NCBI RefSeq assembly: GCF_003606345.3 | Contig: NZ_CP031844.2 | Span: 1,905,001 to 1,969,000, forward strand | Direction of reading: 5' to 3' | Source of the DNA: Bartonella krasnovii | GTDB lineage: Bacteria; Pseudomonadota; Alphaproteobacteria; Rhizobiales; Rhizobiaceae | DNA length: 64,000 bases | Part shown: positions 19,708-30,412 of the stretch, piece after piece | Layout of the letters: each line of letters opens with the position of its first letter | Position numbering within the stretch: the first letter of the stretch is position 1 | Notes under the pieces: generated by a model | Seen by the model: only the letters and a program-made list of their open reading frames with translations | Database searches by the model: none | What the model was told of the DNA's origin: nothing | Program-made: the position numbers and the translations under genes

Positions 19708-20364
19708 TTACACTTCAAAACTTTTAACTTCAACACACATAAAGCACCCTGTTTCCTGTTCCATATTCCATAATTTCCCGCTAGAGATATCAAACCAAAC
19801 CCCATGCAATGTTAAAATGCCTTGATCTTTTCGGAACTTTATCCACGGAAACGTCTCTAAATTTCTCAAAGAATGTCGAATAGAAAGCTGCTCTAAAGCC
19901 ATTTGTTTTTCTGGCCAAGACAGCGACTTATTATTCAAAACGATTTCTGCGGCTGGCGCTAAAAGACTAATCCATTGACCAATAAAATCATTTGACGATA
20001 AAGATTTACACGTCCCCCTAAGAGCCGTAAGAACGCCTCCACAATGGGCATGCCCAAAAACAACAATATGTTTTACCTCAAGCAATTGTACAGCATATTC
20101 AAGAGCCGCTGATGTTGCATGATATTGATTATCAGGAGAAAAAGGAGGAACCACATTTGCTACATTGCGCAGAGTAAAAATTTCCCCAGGTTTAGCATCA
20201 AAAATCATTTCTGGAACAGCACGCGAATCACAACAAGCAATAACCAAAACTTCGGGTTTCTGTCCCTCAATCGCCAATTGCTGATAATGTGCTGTTTTAT
20301 ATAAAAAATGATTATTTATAAAATTTTGGTAACCACTTAAAAGTCTTTCTGGTAAACGGGTCAT
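19708..20364 (-). CDS. beta-class carbonic anhydrase
   Basis: 218 residues. Zinc ligands are visible: Cys in VIACCDSRAVPE with the Asp-Arg dyad, and His/Cys in VVFGHAHCGGV. FTLRNVANVVPP is the family block after the first ligand. It interconverts CO2 and bicarbonate in the cytoplasm and supplies bicarbonate to carboxylases such as acetyl-CoA carboxylase (accA at 61465). Divergent from the glutamate dehydrogenase gene, which may share its promoter region. Confidence 0.95.
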   Translation of the reverse strand: MTRLPERLLSGYQNFINNHFLYKTAHYQQLAIEGQKPEVLVIACCDSRAVPEMIFDAKPGEIFTLRNVANVVPPFSPDNQYHATSAALEYAVQLLEVKHIVVFGHAHCGGVLTALRGTCKSLSSNDFIGQWISLLAPAAEIVLNNKSLSWPEKQMALEQLSIRHSLRNLETFPWIKFRKDQGILTLHGVWFDISSGKLWNMEQETGCFMCVEVKSFEV

Positions 20365-20639
20365 ACTCTCTTTACTTCTAATTCTTTCTTTACTTTCATT
20401 TCGTATATTTAGAAAAATAAACTATTACCATACAAAAATACTAAAAAGTCCCTTTTGGTGATGCAAAATATTTCTTTAAAATGCAAATTATTACTAAAAA
20501 AGAGCAAAAACAAAGTCATTCTTTTCAAATAAAGAGCTATTTTCTTTAGGAAGAAAGTGTTACAGTACAGAAAATTATAGTGGTCTTCTTTTAATGTGAA
20601 GACGAGAAAAGGCCTCTAAGAACAAAAGGGAGAATAAAT

Positions 20640-23600
20640 GTGTTACAACAAAAAACAATAGAAACAAAAAACACACCAGACAAAATAGAAGAAATCCTTT
20701 TTGCTCAAACTGATAAAGAAGATATTGCTTATTACGAAAATAAAGAACTTCAAAAAGCCGCAGCCATCGCAGTAAACGCTTTTAATCTCCATCAGGCAGG
20801 AAAAAATACTATCTGCTTTGAACAGAACTTGACCCGCAATAACAGACCTATAACTGTTATCACTCTTGTCAATGATAACAAACCCTTTCTTCTCGATTCT
20901 ATTTTAAATCTCGTCAATCAACACAAAAACCATATTTATTTGATTGCACACCCTATTCTTGATAGTGCTTCTGGAAGACGCATCAGTCTGATGCAAATTC
21001 ATATTGAGTCTTTAAACAAACAGCAGATACAAAAACTTGAAAATGAACTTACCTTAGTTCTTAAGCAAGTTAATGCTGCTGTACAAGACTGGAAACCTAT
21101 GCTTGAAGAAGTTGAAAAGCATATTCATGCCTATCAAACAAGCCTTCCCTCACGTTACAAACAAGAAGGCGAAAGGGCTATTGAATTTCTTCACTGGCTC
21201 ACAGATGATAATTTCATCTTCCTTGGCATGCGCACTTACAATTTCATTAAAGATCAGAAACCTATAAAATCCTTCACAGCAAGTAACGTTGAACTTGGTA
21301 TACTCGCAGATTCTTCCATTCATATTGTTGACGATGAAAGTATGAAAGAACCACCCCAGGAAGTCTTATCTTTTATGGAAAGTGATAACCTGTTTATTGT
21401 AACAAAAGCGAACAGCCGCTCCAAAATTCACCGTTCTGTTTGGCTCGATTATATTGGTCTTAAAATCTTTGATAAAGAAGACCAGCTCTGTGGAGAATTA
21501 CGCATTGTAGGACTTTTTACCTCTTCAGCTTATACGCGCTCTATTTTGCAAATTCCTTTCTTAAAAGAAAAAGCCCAAACCATCATTCAACGCCTTGGAC
21601 ATAATCACGCTGATTATTCAGGAAAAGCCCTTATCAGTGTTTTAGAAACCTATCCAAGAGATGAAATGTTTCGTGTTGATGTTGATACACTAACAGAAAA
21701 TGCCAAACTTATCCTGCAACTCGACGAACGTCCACGTTTGCGGGTACTTGTCCACACTGATTCTTTTGGACGCTTTGTTTCTATCCTTGTCTATGTACCA
21801 CGTGACCATTACAGTAGCAGCCTCCGTGAAAAAGTTGGCGAACATTTTGTTGAACTTTACAAAGGCGACTTTTTTGAATCCTATCCGCTATTTTTGGAAA
21901 GTACTCTCATCCGTGTCTATTACATTATCCATCGCAAAGTAAGCGAAACTGTTCCACTTCACGAGCGCGCCACACTTGAACAACATGTCCGTTCAATTGC
22001 ACGAAGTTGGGAAGATAGCGTTCAGGCCATCGCTCTTACCCATAAAACAACAGAACCACAAACCCGCCTCGCCAGTAAATTTCCCAACAGCTATCGTGAT
22101 TTATTCTCAGCGGAAGATGCCATTAAAGATGCCGGACATATTCTCAGTCTTCATGATAATAACCCCCTTTTCGTAACCTTTTATCACGCGCAAAACAAAG
22201 AAAAACAGAACATTTCTCTTCGTCTTTTTCACCGCCATGAAGCACTTGCTCTTTCCAAACGCGTCCCACTGCTTGAAAATATGGGGTTTCGTGTTATTGC
22301 TGAACAAACCCTTGAATTACCAGATGGCAACGGGCAATCTGTATATCTTCATGATATGCAACTAGAGAGTACTTTCCAAATCTGTCTGGATTTTGAAAAA
22401 GACGGCCAAAAGCTTGCTGAAACTTTTGAAGCCATTTGGGCACAAGATGCTGATAATGACGCCTTTAATGCGCTCACCCAAACGGCTGAGCTTGATTGGC
22501 ATGAAATTGTTATTCTGCGCCATTACGGACGCTATCTTCAACAAGCTGGAATTCCTTACTCGCAAGACCGCGTCGCCCAAACTTTAAATGCTTATCCTGA
22601 CATTACCAAAGAGCTTTATGCTTTATTTCATTTAAAATTTCATCAAAGCCATACAGAAAAGGAACGGGGGAAAAACCAACAGATTATTCAAAAGCGCATT
22701 GAAGAAAAATTACGGAAAGTAACTGGCTTAGATGATGATCTTATCTTGCGCCGGTATTGTAACCTTATCGATGCGAGTTTAAGAACAAATGCCTTTACAC
22801 CTCTTAGCGATGGCAGTCCAAGGCGTATTTTAGCTACCAAATTAAATCCGCGCCAAATTGAAGGTTTGCCTGAACCACGCCCTTATCGAGAAATTTTTGT
22901 TTATGGACCGGAAGTTGAAGGAGTCCATTTGCGTTTTGGACCTATCGCTCGTGGCGGAATTCGGTGGTCTGACCGCGCACTCGATTATCGCACTGAAGTT
23001 CTTAGCTTAGTCAAAGCCCAACAAGTTAAAAATGCAGTTATCGTTCCCGCAGGGGCAAAGGGGGGATTTTATCCTCATCGCCTTCCTCAAACAAGTGATC
23101 GTGCTGTTATCATAGAAGCAGCACGACAAGCTTATACGGACTTTATAACAGCTTTACTCTCCATCACAGACAATCTAGTTAACGGCAAAGTAAGTGCGCC
23201 CCACAATGTCATTTGTCATGATGACCCTGACCCCTATTTTGTTGTCGCAGCCGACAAAGGAACAGCAACCTTTTCTGACACAGCCAACGCCATCAGCCAA
23301 GCAAACCATTTTTGGCTCGATGATGCTTTTGCCTCTGGTGGCTCAGCAGGTTATGACCACAAAGAAATTGGAATTACAGCAAAAGGTGCATGGGAAGCCG
23401 TCAAGAGACATTTCCGAGAATCATTTAATCAGGATATTCAAACAACGCCCTTTACCTGTGTCGGTGTTGGCGACATGTCTGGTGATGTCTTTGGCAATGG
23501 AATGCTCCTTTCCAAACAAACAAAATTGGTTGCCGCTTTTGATCACCGCGATATCTTTATTGATCCAGATCCGAACATAGAGGAAAGCTATGCAGAGCGT

Positions 23601-25349
23601 GCACGTCTTTTCAAATTACCTCGCTCAAGCTGGCAGGATTACGACCAAAGCAAATTATCAAAGGGTGGCGGTATTTTCTCACGAAAAGAAAAAACCATTA
23701 CGCTCTCCCCTGAAGCAGCAGAGGCCATTGGTTTCGAAAAACAAACAGGAACCCCCTTTGAAATTATCTCTGCTCTTCTCAAAGCCCCTGTTGATCTTTT
23801 ATGGTTTGGTGGCATTGGGACTTACATCCGCGCCACAACAGAAAGTGATACCCAAGTAGGTGATCGTGCAAATGACGCAATACGTATTACCGGAGAACAA
23901 GTACGTGCAAAAATTATTGGCGAAGGAGCTAATCTTGGTGTTACGCAGCGTGGACGGATTGAATATATCTCAAATGGTGGTCGCTGCAATACGGATGCGA
24001 TTGACAATTCTGCCGGTGTGAATTGTTCTGATATTGAGGTGAATCTCAAAATTGTTCTTGCATCAGCACTTCGTGCTAAAACACTCACCCGCGAAGAACG
24101 CAATAAACTCTTGAAAAAAATGACTCCTCAAGTCGAACAACTCGTCTTACGCAACAATTATCTACAACCCCTTGCTCTTTCTTTAGCAGAAAGCCAAAGC
24201 ACAACTGATTTACCCTATCAAATACGCTTTATGCACGATTTGGAACAAAAAAAGCTTTTAGATCGCAGAGTTGAAATGCTCCCTGATGAGCAAATTTTAC
24301 GGCAAAGAATAACCCAAGGCAAAGGTCTTATCCGTCCAGAGCTTGCCGTTATTTTTGCCTATGCTAAATTAACGCTCAAAGAAGAAATTGCTCATAGCCC
24401 CATTGTTGATGATCACTATTTCAACGCAGCCTTACTGAATTATTTTCCAACCCAAATTCAAGAAAATTTTGAAAAGGAAGTCATTAACCACCAATTGCGT
24501 CGTAATATTATTGCAACACTAATTGCCAACGATATTGTCAATCGTGGAGGTCCCACTTTTGTTAAGCAACTCCACGATGCAACAGAACAAAAGACTGAAA
24601 ATATTATTCGCGTTTTTATTGCTATCCGTGATGGTTTTGAAATTCCTCACCTGTCTGATCAAATTGATAAGCTTGATAATAAAATACCTGGTCTTGTCCA
24701 AAACAAACTCTACGCAGCAATGACCCCAATGCTCTTTGAAACAACAAATTGGGGGTTACACAATATGGACATCTCGCGTCCATTAGAAGAAATTGTAAAA
24801 ACAATAAAACAAGCCCGTAATGTTATTGAAAAAGAGCTTATGCATTCTCACGATAACGATGTTAAGCAAAAGATTGAAGAAAAAGCACGACACTACGGTG
24901 AAGAAGGAGCTCCAAAAACATTAGCAAAACAATTAGCTCTCTTGGAAGCTGCTCCAATCATCTGTGACATTTCTTTAATTGCAAAACAAAGTAACAGCGA
25001 TCTTATTAAAACCGCAGGGATCTATTTCTCACTTGCGCAAATCATTCGTATAAATCGAATTAACGAAGCAAGTCGTATCATTCCTGTAGTAGATTATTAT
25101 GACAGTATGGCTTTAAACCAAGCCAAAGAAAGTATTTCCGAAAGCTTACGGAAAATCGTCATTAAGATTCTTAAAAATTATGGAAAAAAAGAGGATCCTT
25201 TTACCACTTGGAAAAAAACAGAAGAAGATCATATTCACGATGTCACAAACCGTATTAGCGCCCTTATTGAAAATGATCTCAATATTTCTCGTTTTACTTT
25301 TGCAGCAGGGTTGATTTCTCAACTGCAAAATACTGGCTTTCAAACTTAA
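20640..25349 (+). CDS. gdh2: large NAD-specific glutamate dehydrogenase (L-GDH, 180-kDa class)
   Basis: 1569 residues, the size of the giant bacterial GDH family. A long N-terminal regulatory region with ACT-like segments precedes the catalytic core: GPIARGGIRWSDRALDYRTE, VPAGAKGGF with the substrate Lys, and the nucleotide-binding region VGDMSGDVFGNGMLLS, then GEGANLGVTQRGRIEY. It deaminates glutamate to 2-oxoglutarate, important for amino-acid-fed bacteria. The start is GTG 20640 with GGGAG seven bases upstream; the ATG two bases earlier is out of frame. Confidence 0.96.
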   Translation: MLQQKTIETKNTPDKIEEILFAQTDKEDIAYYENKELQKAAAIAVNAFNLHQAGKNTICFEQNLTRNNRPITVITLVNDNKPFLLDSILNLVNQHKNHIYLIAHPILDSASGRRISLMQIHIESLNKQQIQKLENELTLVLKQVNAAVQDWKPMLEEVEKHIHAYQTSLPSRYKQEGERAIEFLHWLTDDNFIFLGMRTYNFIKDQKPIKSFTASNVELGILADSSIHIVDDESMKEPPQEVLSFMESDNLFIVTKANSRSKIHRSVWLDYIGLKIFDKEDQLCGELRIVGLFTSSAYTRSILQIPFLKEKAQTIIQRLGHNHADYSGKALISVLETYPRDEMFRVDVDTLTENAKLILQLDERPRLRVLVHTDSFGRFVSILVYVPRDHYSSSLREKVGEHFVELYKGDFFESYPLFLESTLIRVYYIIHRKVSETVPLHERATLEQHVRSIARSWEDSVQAIALTHKTTEPQTRLASKFPNSYRDLFSAEDAIKDAGHILSLHDNNPLFVTFYHAQNKEKQNISLRLFHRHEALALSKRVPLLENMGFRVIAEQTLELPDGNGQSVYLHDMQLESTFQICLDFEKDGQKLAETFEAIWAQDADNDAFNALTQTAELDWHEIVILRHYGRYLQQAGIPYSQDRVAQTLNAYPDITKELYALFHLKFHQSHTEKERGKNQQIIQKRIEEKLRKVTGLDDDLILRRYCNLIDASLRTNAFTPLSDGSPRRILATKLNPRQIEGLPEPRPYREIFVYGPEVEGVHLRFGPIARGGIRWSDRALDYRTEVLSLVKAQQVKNAVIVPAGAKGGFYPHRLPQTSDRAVIIEAARQAYTDFITALLSITDNLVNGKVSAPHNVICHDDPDPYFVVAADKGTATFSDTANAISQANHFWLDDAFASGGSAGYDHKEIGITAKGAWEAVKRHFRESFNQDIQTTPFTCVGVGDMSGDVFGNGMLLSKQTKLVAAFDHRDIFIDPDPNIEESYAERARLFKLPRSSWQDYDQSKLSKGGGIFSRKEKTITLSPEAAEAIGFEKQTGTPFEIISALLKAPVDLLWFGGIGTYIRATTESDTQVGDRANDAIRITGEQVRAKIIGEGANLGVTQRGRIEYISNGGRCNTDAIDNSAGVNCSDIEVNLKIVLASALRAKTLTREERNKLLKKMTPQVEQLVLRNNYLQPLALSLAESQSTTDLPYQIRFMHDLEQKKLLDRRVEMLPDEQILRQRITQGKGLIRPELAVIFAYAKLTLKEEIAHSPIVDDHYFNAALLNYFPTQIQENFEKEVINHQLRRNIIATLIANDIVNRGGPTFVKQLHDATEQKTENIIRVFIAIRDGFEIPHLSDQIDKLDNKIPGLVQNKLYAAMTPMLFETTNWGLHNMDISRPLEEIVKTIKQARNVIEKELMHSHDNDVKQKIEEKARHYGEEGAPKTLAKQLALLEAAPIICDISLIAKQSNSDLIKTAGIYFSLAQIIRINRINEASRIIPVVDYYDSMALNQAKESISESLRKIVIKILKNYGKKEDPFTTWKKTEEDHIHDVTNRISALIENDLNISRFTFAAGLISQLQNTGFQT

Positions 25350-25378
25350 AATGAATATAAAACGACCAGTTTAAAAAT

Positions 25379-25423
25379 TTCCGTTCCATCCCACCAGAGC
25401 AAATCAGTAAAGATGGAGCGGAA
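25379..25423 (+). terminator. hairpin after the GDH gene
   Basis: A 12-bp stem TTCCGTTCCATC / GATGGAGCGGAA with one G-U pair and a 21-base loop, 30 bases after the stop. The downstream T run is weak (GTATTCGTTTT), so it may be a terminator or an RNA-stabilising hairpin. Confidence 0.5.
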
Positions 25424-26079
25424 GTATTCGTTTTGAGATACAGCACCCAAAATAAAAATACTGCTCCTTATCACAACAGAATTACTTGTAACAATTTCAA
25501 AACGATAACATGAATAGACTTAAACAATTAATTTCTCAACGTAAAAACATCAACATTCAGATTTAAAAGCAAGACAAAACGACTAAGATTTTATCCCTGT
25601 TCTCTCCATCCATGACCAATGTCGTTTGACAGTAGATTTTATACCACGTAAAATTAGATAGGAATACGTAATAACTTATTGTTTTTTTACTGTTTCTTAC
25701 CATTAAATACGCGTTTCGAAAAAATGATAAAAATGGCAAAAATCGAAATTTAATAGCAAAAAGGGTGATAGGCTTTGAAAGCTCTTTCAAGCCCCTTGGA
25801 GAGCCCCTAAAAAATCATTTAAAAATAAAATGAATTAGTACAAAGTTAAGTCAAAATACATAAAGTTTTCTGGCAGGCTACAATCAGCAAAGAGAAAACG
25901 GAGGCACTCTCCCGCATTTTTAGATAAAGCATCCCCTAAAATAACGCTTAAAGATTATTAAGCTTGCGCACGCAATAAACGCTACAGAATGTCAAGAATC
26001 CCTATGGATTGAACCAAAAACAAATTCAAATTCTGCTATTAAATATCCTTCATCATAAAAATATAATACCTTGATTTAC
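25424..26079. other. gene-poor stretch
   Basis: No supported gene. A 75-codon minus-strand frame (25563-25790) has no ribosome-binding site or recognisable family and is probably non-coding. Confidence 0.5.
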
Positions 26080-26680
26080 AATCATAACTTTATCATTTGA
26101 CCTATTAAAAGAGAACTGCAGTATCTCAAGTTTCTCTCATTTCAAATCTGTTTATATTAAAACAATCAAAATCCTCTCCCCCTTGTATGTTGCGCATGGG
26201 GAAAACCATATAGATTACTGATAAAGAAGGAGCTAAAATGCTTCTTATGAACCGTCTCAATGGCTTAAGAGCTTGTCACAACCACACACGAGCTGACAAA
26301 TAGTAATCGTATGATGCTGCTGACTTGTGTCTCCATAAGTATAAAGATGCTAGTGCTTAATAGCCTTATCATTATACCATTTCCGGGGCATTATAAAATA
26401 GGAAGCACTAGAAATATTTTTTTAACAATGCAGGAATATGTGATCAAATACATTTTACGTAGAAAACATGATTCCATTAAAGAGCAAGAAAATAAGAGAG
26501 CACGCATCATCCATTATTTAAAAGACATGGCTGTAAATAGTTTTGGAAAGCGTATAATCAAATTAAAAAATAACCGTAAAATGAACGTCGATTTTCACCT
26601 TTATGACTTCATATCCCCCTCCAGCTAGACTTTTTACCTGTTTTAGAGATTACCCAAAAAGATATACGCAATATGCTTTT
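26080..26680 (+). pseudogene. decayed integrase relic, copy 3 (extended)
   Basis: Begins with the shared upstream block (TTTCTCATTTCAAATCTG), followed by GGGGAAAACCATATAGAT and GCTAAAATGCTTCTTATGA as in copy 4. Later frames read RRKHDSIKEQENKRA (cf. the arm-domain end KERDKQKREA) and VDFHLYDFISP, then FYLF*RLPKKIYA, which fits the start of the integrase core-binding region. Stops and frame changes throughout. Confidence 0.65.
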
Positions 26681-26689
26681 TTTCTCATA

Positions 26690-26790
26690 AAAAAAGTCCA
26701 CTAATACGCATCCTACCACCTATGTAAAAAACAATTCACCTTGTTTTAAAAGTCTACTTTTTCCTAAGAGAGTGCGTTCTTTTTCTATTG
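26690..26790 (-). pseudogene. decayed duplicate of an internal DUF2125 gene segment
   Basis: On the minus strand the sequence corresponds to AAAGTAGACTTTTAAAACAAGG through to TTAGTGGAC and aligns with bases about 27835-27925 of the DUF2125 gene (protein GKSGILKHGKLTFHTGGG...). Frames and several bases differ. It joins directly to the 3' end of integrase relic copy 4. Confidence 0.75.
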
Positions 26791-26799
26791 CGTGCAAAC

Positions 26800-27520
26800 C
26801 AACATTCAATCCTAATGCAGTAGCATGTTTTAAACAAATATTAAAAGATTCAGTGCTTTACGAGCTGTATCAGCTTTTATATGCTAAACTGGAGCAGAGA
26901 AAATGCGTATCTCTATTTGCGTAACCTCTAAAACAGGTAGACAAGCTAATTGAGGGAAAATATGAAGTTTCAAAGGTATAAATCTGTTCCCATCCTTAGC
27001 ATCATTTTTTTTAATTCAGCTTTACAGATTTCAAAAATATCTAGAGCAATATTTTTTTATAATGGAGACTTTTGATTGCCTCACGCTTTTGTTTATCACG
27101 TTCTTTAAGAGAAACATGACTTTCATGTAAAACAAAGCGCCCCAAACAAAATCCATTGCATAGCATGTTTATAAGCTTGTTTTAAAGAGACATCTCTCAA
27201 AGCTCACCAAGCACATTTCACGGTGTTGACCATGAATAGTATAATGATAAAGCCCCTATGGAATAATATAAAATCTATAGAGCACCACCACTTTTACACT
27301 TGTGAAGAAGTAAAGTAGCATCCATCACACACTTTCCCAGCCTCTATGTGTGCAATACCTTTAAACTATTAAAACGGCTCATAAGAAGCATCTTATGCCC
27401 TTTCTTGATCAGAGATCTATATGGCTTTCCCCATTTGTGATGTGCAAAGGAAGATTTTGTTTGATTCAAATATAAATAGGATCGAAATGGGAGAATCTTA
27501 CGATATTCAAGATCTCATTC
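26800..27520 (-). pseudogene. decayed integrase relic, copy 4 (best preserved)
   Basis: Minus strand from about 27520: upstream block GAATATCGTAAGATTCTCCC, then in shifting frames GKVCDG / LLLHKCKSGGALWIF, IHGQHREMCL, RDVSLKQAYKHAMQW and KERDKQKREAI, the arm-type DNA-binding domain of P4-like tyrosine integrases. It continues as PVLEVTQIEIR, KADTARKALN and EKERTLLGK, part of the core-binding domain. Many stops. No catalytic Arg/His/Tyr region remains. Confidence 0.8.
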
Positions 27521-27597
27521 AACATGTAAAACAATGAACACTTTTTATAAAACAATACCTCACCATTACAGATGCTCTTACTAATTTCTTCTCAAAC

Positions 27598-28745
27598 CTA
27601 AAGTGGATCAAGACGACCAAGCTTTAAAAATCCTAAGCTTACCCAGCCATGGCTAATCGTTAAGGGAAGAACGGGAGAGCCATCTGCATTTTTAGGGAGT
27701 GTACTCAAAATAAAAAATAACGCTTGAAAATTATCCGCTTCTTCAGGAAACAGATGTTGCAAAACCTCAAGAAACTTCACGTGCTGTATACAAACAAGTT
27801 CAAATGTTGCTGACAAATATCCTTCATCATCAAAAGAAAAAGGTCCACTAATATGTACCCCACCACCTGTATGAAAAGTCAATTTACCATGCTTTAAAAT
27901 ACCACTTTTCCCATACAGACGCTGTTTCCAATTTTTTCCTTCATTTTCAGAAAGAAGAGAAGCATCATTTAAAATCCATTCCAAATTGCCATCAATTTTC
28001 GGAATTTCAACAGAAGAGGATATAAAAATTTGAGAAACATCAAAACCATCAAAAGTCATATTTCCTGAGAAATGATTCTTTTCTCGTTTAAAATCAAGAC
28101 GCAAAAATTCTGCCGTTATTTTTTGAGAGACATCTTTTGGCTCCAATGGCTGTGAAACCCCATCAGGAGTATCTTGCAACAATGCTGGGTCTTCAACATT
28201 TTGTTGTGTTTCCTTTTTGTCTGTCGCTTTTGATCCCAATGCTTCTTGAAGTTTTTTATCCTCAAGAGGAGAGAATTCAAGCCCTTCAGCGATCAACTTC
28301 AATGTCTGACTTTTTTTCGAATAAGGCTCTGTTTCAATCACCAACTTACGCCAATGGGATACTATGGAAGTTTCACCAGAGAAAATAATTGATGCAGGAG
28401 AATCAACATTAAACTCGACCAAATGAGGAGCATAAATTGGTGCACCAGCCGTCAAACGCCCCGTCGATAAAGAAACCTCGTATAAAGGCCAAGAAAATTG
28501 AAATTTGTCACAAATAACACCGATACGCAAAGGATAACCATTCTTGCGCACATTCTCACACACCACGGTCATATTACCGGAAGATGCTTTTGTGGATATA
28601 TCAGAAACATAATTTTCTATTTTATGTGAAAAAAAAACCAGAAAGCGCTATAAATGAGGATCAGAGCAAGACAAAACAGTCCACATAATAAATAGCGCAA
28701 AGAAAAACTTTTTTGTGATGATGGTATTTGAGAGGACGTAGACAA
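27598..28745 (-). pseudogene. DUF2125 family envelope protein, frameshifted at a T9 tract
   Basis: The main frame (27598-28572) carries GYPLRIGVICDKFQFSWP, the DUF2125 hallmark (a Cys and Gly-Tyr-Pro motif), a variable acidic middle and a C-terminal beta-rich part ending in GRLDPL. The expected N-terminal membrane anchor is in another frame upstream: YLLCGLFCLALILIYSAFWFFF, preceded by a Ser/Gln-rich lead. The two frames meet at nine T (28629-28637); one more T would join them. No ATG is seen for the N-terminal part (a TTG at 28745 is possible). Either a recent pseudogene, a slippage-controlled gene or a sequencing error. Function unknown. Confidence 0.72.
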
Positions 28746-29084
28746 CTTTAAAACTTTCTTTATCTTTTGATTTTCACCCCACCCTAAAAAGGATAAAGTT
28801 TCTTAAACATTCACCAAGTTCACAAACAACCCCGCTTCTTAATCTCACTGGCTTTATCTGCTGATCACATTATGGAGGTCATAATTCACCGTCCTAAAGT
28901 ACAGCATTCCATACACTCAAGAAGCAAAAAATTCTTAAGAAAACCCTTTACACCTTTTAACAAAAAATACCTTATATGTAAAGCTTTACATGCACTGTCC
29001 ATCTTTAGCCTTAAACAACATTACTTTACAGTACAATAAGAATGACAATAGCAAGGTATTGATTTACAATGATAACTCACTGTT

Positions 29085-29515
29085 TTTTTTATATTGAATT
29101 GAGAGTTCCGAATATCGTAAGATTTTCTCATTTCAAACCTATTTCAGGTTGAATTAATCAGAAACCATTTTCTTACACGCCAAAAGCGGAGCTGACGTAG
29201 AGGTAAAACGGTACAAGAAAGAACAAAAATACCTTTTCATCAATTGTCGAGAAAGACCAAGAGCTGTCGCAATATTAAAAGCTGGAAAAGTACGTGATCG
29301 CTACCTTACTCCTTCACAAGTATAAAGATTGCAGTGCTCTATAGATTTTATATTATTCCATGGGAGCTTTATTATTATACTATTCATGGTCGGCACTGTA
29401 AAATTTTCTTGAATACGCTTTGAGAGATATCTCTTTAAACCAAGCCTTTAACTCTGAAATCAAATGACGCTTTATTTTACATGAAGATCATGAGCCCACT
29501 AAAAATAAGCACACC
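29085..29515 (+). pseudogene. decayed integrase N-terminal relic, copy 5
   Basis: Plus-strand copy with the shared upstream block AATATCGTAAGATTTTCTC, then sequence matching copy 4 almost base for base at GTGCTCTATAGATTTTATAT and ATTATACTATTCATGG. It translates in pieces as ILKAGKVRD, IHG and RDISLNQAF. It ends one base before the stop of the amidotransferase gene. Confidence 0.75.
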
Positions 29516-29516
29516 C

Positions 29517-30263
29517 TTACACAAGTGCTGGCGATGTACAAAAGATCTGCCGTAATGCACCTTCAAACCATTGGCTTAAAGCTCGATCATAGATTAAACG
29601 CCCTTTTAAATGAGCACAAGCAGGCTGAGCACCTTTTTCAGTCAATTTATGCGCTGAACGTGCAACCAAACGCCGCATCATAGCGCGCGTAAATTCAGCA
29701 TGAAATTGCAAACCCCATGCATTATTCCCATAGCGGAAAGCTTGTGTAGGATATGTATGCCCTGTTGCCAAAAGCATCGCCTCTTTTGGTAAATCATAAA
29801 TCCCTTCATCATGAAAATGATAGACCATTTCTGGCCAATTCATCAATTCCTTTCCTTGTGGGGTTACTTCAAGTGGATACCAGCCCACTTCAACAGTACC
29901 ATCACTTCTTGTACCAACGCGCGCCCCTAAATTTCGCGCTAACATTTGTGCTCCAAGACAAATACCCAAAAAAGGCTTATTTTCCTTTAGCGATAATGAA
30001 ATCCAATCAATTTCCTCACTAATATAGGCTTCACCATCATTCACACTCATTGGTCCCCCTAAAATAACAACACCGGCATAATGCTCTAGTGTATCAGGGA
30101 GTTTTTGTCCAAAAATAGGACGATAAACATCAAGAACAAAACCATTTTGTTGTAAAAATTTTCCTAAACGACCAGTATAGGGAGAGCGCCGATGAATAAC
30201 GACAGCAATCCTTGGTTTGCTATTTTTTTGCTTTTTATCAAGACATCTCTGATTTAAAAACAT
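29517..30263 (-). CDS. class I glutamine amidotransferase-like protein
   Basis: 248 residues, GATase1 fold: nucleophile Cys in FLGICLGAQML, oxyanion block VVILGGPMSVND, and the His-Glu pair in LQFHAEFT. Related stand-alone proteins are annotated as GMP synthase-like amidotransferases, but the substrate is not known. RBS GAGGTGG lies about 11 bases upstream of ATG 30263. About 150 bases separate it from hemY upstream. Confidence 0.88.
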   Translation of the reverse strand: MFLNQRCLDKKQKNSKPRIAVVIHRRSPYTGRLGKFLQQNGFVLDVYRPIFGQKLPDTLEHYAGVVILGGPMSVNDGEAYISEEIDWISLSLKENKPFLGICLGAQMLARNLGARVGTRSDGTVEVGWYPLEVTPQGKELMNWPEMVYHFHDEGIYDLPKEAMLLATGHTYPTQAFRYGNNAWGLQFHAEFTRAMMRRLVARSAHKLTEKGAQPACAHLKGRLIYDRALSQWFEGALRQIFCTSPALV

Positions 30264-30412
30264 TTTTCAACTAACCACCTCTGTAACCGAGCAAAACCTC
30301 ATTTTTTAAGCATAAGAGAATAATTTTATTGGACAAAATTAACGATAAATTTTTTCTTCTACATTCATTGTTTCTTCTGAGAAGACATTCCAATCCCCCC
30401 TATTGAGGCGAT

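Noticed and set aside
25563..25790. 75-codon minus frame after the GDH gene
   Set aside because: No ribosome-binding site, no family resemblance, in a region of decayed sequence.
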